The notes under the pieces: generated by a model
Database searches by the model: none
What the model was told of the DNA's origin: nothing
Seen by the model: only the letters and a program-made list of their open reading frames with translations
Translations under genes and position numbers: made by a program
Assembly (NCBI GenBank): GCA_012932865.1
Contig: SAXG01000022.1
Coordinates: forward strand, 620,001-684,000
Origin: Amylostereum areolatum
Lineage: Eukaryota; Basidiomycota; Agaricomycetes; Russulales; Stereaceae
Length of the DNA stretch: 64,000 nt
Reading direction: 5' to 3'
Part shown: one piece after another, positions 58,314-64,000 of the stretch
Layout of the letters: each line of letters starts with the position of its first letter
Numbering within the stretch: position 1 is the first letter of the stretch

Positions 58314-58347
<34 letters not shown>
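58314..58347. repeat. Homopolymer of 34 G
   Basis: An uninterrupted run of 34 guanines on the + strand. Such runs are prone to length change and to assembly error, so the true length may differ. Confidence 0.85.
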
Positions 58348-58349
<2 letters not shown>

Positions 58350-59547
58350 TAGGAGAGGGTGACGACTAGGGCGAGGAAACCTATGGCGAGGACGCGGAAG
58401 TACGTGCACCGGCTCGTCGACGCCGCATTGGCGATACTTATAACGTGATCACGATCCGTGCTATGGAAGTGGCGAGAGGTTGTGTGTTGGCCAGGATGTG
58501 AATGCGACCGGGAGAGTTGGGGGACATAGTTACGACAGTCAAAGATGTCTGAGATCAGCGGCAAGACGGCCGGCCGAGAGAGAGCCGCATATGTACTTGG
58601 ACTACAAAGCGTTGGCGGACGTCTCGAGCGATACGGTCTGTTCGATCCTTCGCGTGAGCTAGAGCGACAAACGAAAGAAGAGCAGAGAGCAGAGGGCACG
58701 GTCAACGCATGGTTCGATCATTCGATGCGTCTCTGCTTTGATGTTCGCTCAGCGTTATCATGGAAACCACGGAAGAACCCACGTACTTACTTGGAGCAGC
58801 GTTGTTGACATTGTCGCTCCAGTGCAGAGGACGCTATATGTGGCGACCAGAGGAGGTCGCCGTCGGAGCCGGAGGCAGGCACGGCACCGCCACGGGGAGC
58901 CGGTACTTGCCGGCTACCCCGCAAACAGAGCGCGGTTTGCTAAGTCGTGAAATGTAATAAATGGAAAGTCGGGCGAGAAACAGCACCGTTGGACCCGCTC
59001 CTCCGTCTGCGCCCGTTCCCCTCCTCCTCCTCCTCCTTCCCGTTCTCCCCCATCTCGGCGCGGACTCGAACCCTCTGGACCTTCCCTTTCTCCTCCCAGC
59101 TCATTCGCGTGCTTTCTCTTCCGCCGCGTTCTAGTTCCTTTAGCCTGTCTACAGACCACAAGCAGGCACACAGCCCTATAATTCACCCCCATATAATCAC
59201 CTCTCATCCTCTTCGTCTTTCTGGTGGTGGTTTCGATCCCCCTCTCCCTCCCCCCTGCAAGGTCCCACCTGGACAAAATCTCGCCCACGGGTTTGTTCAC
59301 GAAGCCAAGAACGGAGCGCACCTGACCTCTCCCATCAACTCTAGCCCCGCCCACCGCTTACTCCTTCGCTAAGTACCCCACACCCCGCTCCCAATAAAAC
59401 CTTCGCCGAACGTACGCTCTTCGCGCTTATACCTCTATGCCCCCTTCTTCTCACCCCCGCCATCTTCCTTCCCCACCTCAAGGCGCCTTCGCTCCCCCTC
59501 CATTTGCTTTTTGAGTTTGAACGCCGCCAGGCTGCTGTCCAGTCCCC

Positions 59548-60581
59548 ATGGCCCACCATTCTCCCATGCATCAGCCCTCGCTTCCCGCCTTCTCCCACAT
59601 CTCCTTCCCCGTCGACCTCGCCGCCATTCCCGCCAGCACCCGCACCTCCTACACCCGCGTCGACATGAGCCGCCCCGTCACCTCCGCAGGGCCCGGCTCC
59701 GACCCCATCTTCGACGGCGACGATGACGCCCTCGCCCTCCGCATCGACGTCCGTCCCCACACCACCACCGCCGCTGACGGTCGCTTCGTGCGCATCGACG
59801 ACGACAAGACGTCCACCTACAGCGCCCCCGTCGACCAGGACGCACGCGACCTCGTTCCGCAGGAAAGCGTCGATGTCTCCCCACCCGTGCCTCAAACCCC
59901 GCAGTCCTCGGTCACCTTTCTCCTCGTGTCCGGCAGGCGTCGCACCATGCTCTTCGAGCCGGAGACGACCGTGGGGCGCGTCAAGGAGCTCTTGTGGAAC
60001 ACCTGGCCTAACGGTACGTGCGCGACGTCAGCTGTCCGCCTCCCCCCCCCCACCTTTTCCCCGCTGTCATCGCCTCGTTCCCGAAGATGTCCCAGCCGTC
60101 GACTGATGAATTTGTTCTTTTTCCATTCAGATTGGCAGGACGAGCGCCCGCCGGCGCCCTCGTATTTCCGCCTCCTGCACCTCGGCAAGGTGCTGCAGGA
60201 CGAAGACACGCTCACCCGTACGTCGCTCTCTATTCTTTTTTTCATTCGATCTTACCCTTCTATCATACGGCGCATCACGCGCTCCCCCCCTTCCCTATTC
60301 CCGTCCTTTCGTCCTTTCCCACCAGCGCTCGCTAACCCCGATCACCGCTATATTACACAGGCCTCAACTTCGTCTCACACGTCCCCACGTCCCCATCTGC
60401 CCCCGCTCCTCGCCCCGTGCCCACGACCATCGTGCACCTCTCCATCCGCTCGTACGCGCCGCCCCTCGACGACCCGCTCAAGAAGAAAAAGAGGAGCTGG
60501 GGACGCAGCGCGAGCACCAGCAGCGCCGGTGCGAACGCGGAGCCGGACGTCGACGGGTGCATGTGCTGCGTGGTCTGCTGA
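59548..60581 (+). CDS. Membrane-anchored ubiquitin-fold protein (UBL3/MUB type)
   Basis: Three exons: 59548 to about 60013, about 60131-60218, and about 60361-60581. The first 130 residues are low-complexity (HHSPMHQPSLPAFSHISF). The ubiquitin-like fold of the Rad60-SLD_2 group starts VTFLLVSGRRRTMLFEPE, continues VGRVKELLWNTWPN and WQDERPPAPSYFRLLHLGK, and ends IVHLSIRSYAPP. A basic segment (KKKKRSWGRS) precedes the C-terminus DGCMCCVVC. The last four residues C-V-V-C form a CaaX prenylation box with extra cysteines suited to palmitoylation, as in UBL3/MUB proteins that sit at the plasma membrane and sort proteins or bind E2 enzymes. The long N-terminal extension is unusual for the family. 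Confidence 0.8.
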
Positions 60582-61385
60582 GGCGCCGTCCAGGCCGCTG
60601 GGATGTTTTCGGGCTCCGGATTGGGGAGGGACGGCGGTTTTTCTTCGTGCCCGACGTGGGACTGCTCTATGGGTTTATGGGAATGGCGCGGGAGAGGGTT
60701 GGTCCGGTGGGGGGTGGAAGGCGGGGAGGCCGAGAGAAGGGGGTGGGGGTCCTCCCCTTTTGTGGGAAGGGCGGGGACCGGTTCTGCGAGGAGGGGAGCG
60801 ACGCCCGCATACAATCCTTTTCGGACCTGTATGGGTACGGTATCGGCACTCGAACAGAGCCGCGGGTTGCGCCGCCATCGCGCGCGTATGCGTGCGTTTT
60901 TTTTGTTCTGCGCCTCCGCTCGTTCGCGGCAACACCTTATACGGAGTGCAAATAAACCGTCGCCCGCGAGCATGGGAGCTCTCCACCCCGCAAGAATCAA
61001 GGTGGCCGGTTCGGGCTCAGCGTTTTCAACCCACATACCGCGTATACCTCGCAGATCTCACGGATCGCCCGCACCGCACCGCACTGGCACTGGCAAGGGC
61101 AAGGTCGGCGCTTAGGGTTCGTCGTACACACTATCGCATCGGTTTCTCTCGATTCTCTCCTCGATATTTCGGTTTTTTGCGTACAGATCCGCACCGCGTC
61201 GTGATGTGTCCGCTTACTTGTGATACCTACAGGCTACTATGGCGTCGGCGTCGTTGTCGTGATACATGCATACACGCTTATAATGGAACGTTCAACGGCC
61301 GCGCTCGGCTGTGTTTCTCGGATCGAGAGGTCATGGGGCAAGGCGGGGGTTGTGTGTGATACTGATATCACTCGCAATTTCTGGT

Positions 61386-62265
61386 CTATGCGACTCGCGA
61401 AGATCGATGTCCCTGGCGCTGGCAAGAGTCGCCTGAGGCATTCAAGACTCGGAGAGCAGCCTGGCACCGGTCACGCGACCCGAAACGAAACGTTGGTTCT
61501 TGGAGTTGAGGTCGGGTCGTCGACGACGCGAGGCGCCACGACCACAACCTTGACATGAACCTTCCGTGGTGATCCCTGAAGCCAATGTCCCATTTCTCCG
61601 CACACGCGCCGTAGACTTGCTCGAGTCTGACTGACATCCTTCCGATCGGACCTCCGATGTTAGCCTCGACCAAACCTTGAAGCTCCTCCAGGTGAATCGC
61701 GACGTTCCGAAGCGAAGTTCGAACCACTGGGTTCGAGCCTTCGAGGACCCGCGAATGCACATGGCATGCGTGCGTTCATCATCTCGAGGCAGCGGGATGG
61801 CCTTCAAAATCTAAAGGATGAAACCTGTTGTCGAGATTAGGTTCAATAGGTAATCCACGATGCCTAGGTGGAGACTTGGGTGTCACGGTGCGGCCTCAGG
61901 TCGTCCGTCTGCTACGCTGTTGTATCACTGTCTGACGGGGTTCTACGCAGGTGGAACAGGGCTACAAGGCATCGACTACTTATAAATTCGTCAACTCTGT
62001 GGTGTTCAAGATGGGCGGGTTTTTCAATGACCCGCTGTAGGCCGACTTCCGATGCGACTTTCCCCTCCCGCAAGCTTCGTCGTCGGAGAAGGGTCCGAGC
62101 GTTCAAGAGGCGAGGCCAAGGTACCCGCTCTGGTCCCAGGATGACGAAGGTGAGTGCGACGTTCTGGCTCTGGCTCTGTGGGCTCCATCGAACCCAGCTG
62201 AGGTGCACCCCTTGCTCAGAACCCGGGTTGTGTGGTCTTCTTAACCCCCCCACACACACACACAC
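61386..62265 (-). pseudogene. Possible decayed gene of unknown family
   Basis: Two minus-strand open segments with protein-like composition but no workable gene model. The upstream segment is rich in Arg/Leu with the phrase LLRRRSLREGKVASEVGLQ. The downstream one starts MHSRVLEGSNPVVRTSLRN. They are in different frames and about 150 bases apart. It could instead be an intact gene with unusual splicing or chance open sequence. Confidence 0.25.
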
Positions 62266-62267
62266 AC
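62250..62267. repeat. CA dinucleotide microsatellite
   Basis: About nine CA units after a short C run. Length variable by nature. Confidence 0.7.
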
Positions 62268-63339
62268 TGTTGAGCTTCGAAGATCAAGCATCAGGGAGAC
62301 ATACTAAGTACCCAACCACGACTCCGTCTGGTGTCGACTTTTCTGGGTCGTACTGACCCACGCTCCGCCAGCGTCTATACGGTACGTACCCATCTATAAG
62401 CTCCTCGGTTAGCGCGCTGGAACTTTTACAGTAAGCGCGGCTCCTCCCGTAGTCCTGCGAGTGTATCGTGGAGTTTGGATGAAACCCCGACGGAACCGGC
62501 TAACAACATCTTCAGCTACGCTTCGATCGTTTGCTCGTCAGCAACGTCGGGGGCAGGATGGAAACGGCGGTGAGTAAGCTCTTGAATAGCAGCCTTCGTC
62601 TTCTCTGATTTGTTCTGTTCTGTTCCTGCAAACGCGCATCCGTGACCATCGTCTCCATCTCGCCGCCGACCCCAGGCATTTATCTGGTTCGAGGGCTCCC
62701 TCGACCACGACCGTTCACAGGATCGAGCGCGGTGATCTTGCAGTTGCGATTATCTGTCTGATCTGACGGTGGCATTGCTTCCCAACCCCGTTTGCGCTCT
62801 TGGTCGCAATGGCGGACGATACCTCGACAGCTGCCTGTCGACTTCGCGGAGTGTCTGCTGACGAGAGGCTGACCACAGTACTTCTCACAGTGCGCTGTGC
62901 AAGTCAAGATGTGAACATGGCATCAAACAGTCGTAAGGAGCGTCTCCGCGACTCGGGATCAGCATGCGATGGTGTTGCATCGTAGGTATCACTTTTCCTG
63001 CTCCCGCTTCATCTCCTGGGTGGCAAACGTTTCTCGGATTCGGAAACACGTACTCACCTGCTCTAGGTCCTCGATTGAGACGGCAATCCAGAGCTGACCG
63101 GACTTTCGTGTTTTTGTGGTAACTTCCAGAAAGCTTACAGTGGTGGGTCCTATCTACACCCCGCATTCATCAGAAACTACGACCCCCCGGACTTGGGCAC
63201 AGTACCAATAATATATCTCTGATACAGTCAACATCTCTCGTGCGCGTAAGCCGGAGGGATTCAAAAGGTCGCGGCCTTTCTCAGCCTGCCAGCGGGCTTC
63301 CCTCCTCCTCCTCCCCCGCCTTCTTCAACTTGGCCGCCC

Positions 63340-64000
63340 ATGAACTTCGATACGCAGCAGCACCCAGTTCTCTCGGAGGCACTCACAGCTATTTACAACG
63401 CGCGCTATGCCAATAGTGAGTGTGGACTAAGGGACTGTATGAGTCGAGTCACCGACACTTTCCGAAAGCTGCAGCGGCTGTTGTTATCATCTACGATCAC
63501 TGTGAGTTGGGTTTCCGACCTCCTACTTCGCAACTTATGTCCTGTCGTTCTCCTACAGTGATAACCCTCGATCAAGAGGTAGCTACAAATAGCTCGTCCC
63601 CTGGGTACATGACACTGATGCTTTCTCTGGGGATTGTAGATCAACCTGATATGGGTACGCGCTCAACCTCGATTGACGCTTGTTTTCTGACATCTTTGAA
63701 GGGGGCCAAGTCACGGGTAAAACCGGGAATCGTTTTGTTCGTTATCGTAAGTAGTAAGCCCAGCAGTTTGCATATCAAAGGCACTGAAGCGGACGCAGAA
63801 CCGTTATTACGAACTTTTTGCCGCCATGTACGTCGCCCAGGCTTCGTGGAAAAAATGCACAGTCTAACAAGCTGTTATCTTCCAGCTTTAACACCTACGG
63901 TAGGCCGTCCAGATGCCCGTATCAACGCTGTCTAACCTCCTAGGCCGCAGCTCTGTTTGCACCGCAACCTTCTCGGACTGTGAGTTATCATTGTTGGCGG
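63340..64000 (+). CDS. DUF6533-type seven-helix membrane protein, 5' part
   Basis: Begins MNFDTQQHPVLSEALTAIYN, then after introns TAAAVVIIYDHLITLDQE (the DUF6533 motif YDHLITLDQE), INLIW, and a segment GAKSRVKPGIVLFVI. Exons are short, with introns near 63416-63468, 63510-63559 and 63580-63640. The gene runs off the right edge. It is related to the array members at 38-44 kb only by the family motif: here the charged motif is LDQE rather than LPVE or LPNE, so it belongs to a different branch. Exact splicing after 63720 is unsettled. Confidence 0.65.

Larger units (their letters stand above)
56875..59547. other. Long divergent intergenic region (ACL / UBL3-like)
   Basis: About 2.7 kb. Pyrimidine-rich blocks flank both genes. 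Several open frames occur but none has recognisable domains, convincing starts or paired splice sites. A 34 bp G run lies at 58314-58347. Confidence 0.5.
60582..63339. other. Long region without a supported gene, possible gene remnants
   Basis: About 2.76 kb. On the minus strand, stretches such as HLEELQGLVEANIGGPIGR with MSVRLEQVYGACAEKW (61386-61760) and VALTFVILGPERVPWPRLL with VIEKPAHLEHHRVDEFI (within 61912-62265) look coding-like, but no start or splice model joins them and no family was recognised. A short CA microsatellite lies at about 62250-62267. The rest shows nothing definite. Confidence 0.4.

Noticed and set aside
58223..58705. Poly-proline open frame on the minus strand
   Set aside because: The proline run is only the translation of the poly-G tract; the flanks lack a consistent gene model.

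Overview
The window is nuclear DNA from a filamentous basidiomycete, most likely an Agaricomycete of the wood-decay or polypore type (inference). The evidence is moderately GC-rich coding DNA cut by many 45-70 bp GT-AG introns, a single-gene ATP-citrate lyase of the fused kind, and Agaricomycete-expanded families: DUF6533 and related seven-helix proteins, DUF7330, and BTB proteins. No bacterial-type operons, CRISPR arrays or ribosomal RNA genes were seen.

Layout. 1-1.2 kb: 3' part of a MutY-type adenine DNA glycosylase. 2-12.1 kb: an accessory stretch on the + strand with a UbiA-type prenyltransferase, a seven-helix membrane protein, two transposon relics (a 918 bp MITE with perfect 8 bp target duplications and a decayed hAT), an O-methyltransferase with an apparent frameshift, and a BTB gene that looks broken. 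12.7-16.7 kb: intronless ADE6. 16.9-19 kb: a cytochrome P450. 19.6-27.2 kb: housekeeping genes (ribose-5-phosphate isomerase, complex I B8 subunit, RAX1-like RGS protein, PEX19) and two orphan proteins. 27.5-34.4 kb: a DUF2235 hydrolase, a small repeat region with a 261 bp TA-flanked MITE, a DUF7330 protein and cyclophilin A.

34.5-52.3 kb is the mobile part. Two 3,185 bp copies of a DDE transposon lie in opposite orientation about 8 kb apart. Between them is a head-to-tail array of three DUF6533 seven-helix genes. The right copy is interrupted by a 3,385 bp hAT element with an apparently intact transposase and perfect 8 bp target duplications; removing it gives exactly the length of the left copy. 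A tRNA-His-like gene follows. 52.8-56.9 kb is ATP-citrate lyase, 59.5-60.6 kb a prenylated ubiquitin-fold protein (UBL3/MUB type), and the right edge holds the 5' part of a fourth DUF6533 gene.

How the genes may work together: the prenyltransferase, O-methyltransferase and P450 are typical tailoring enzymes of fungal terpenoid or meroterpenoid pathways. No backbone synthase is visible, ADE6 separates the P450, and two of the accessory genes carry lesions, so this may be a decaying or dispersed cluster. The remaining enzymes are core metabolism and organelle biogenesis with no obvious functional coupling. Gene models were built by reading splice sites by eye; exon ends are best estimates.
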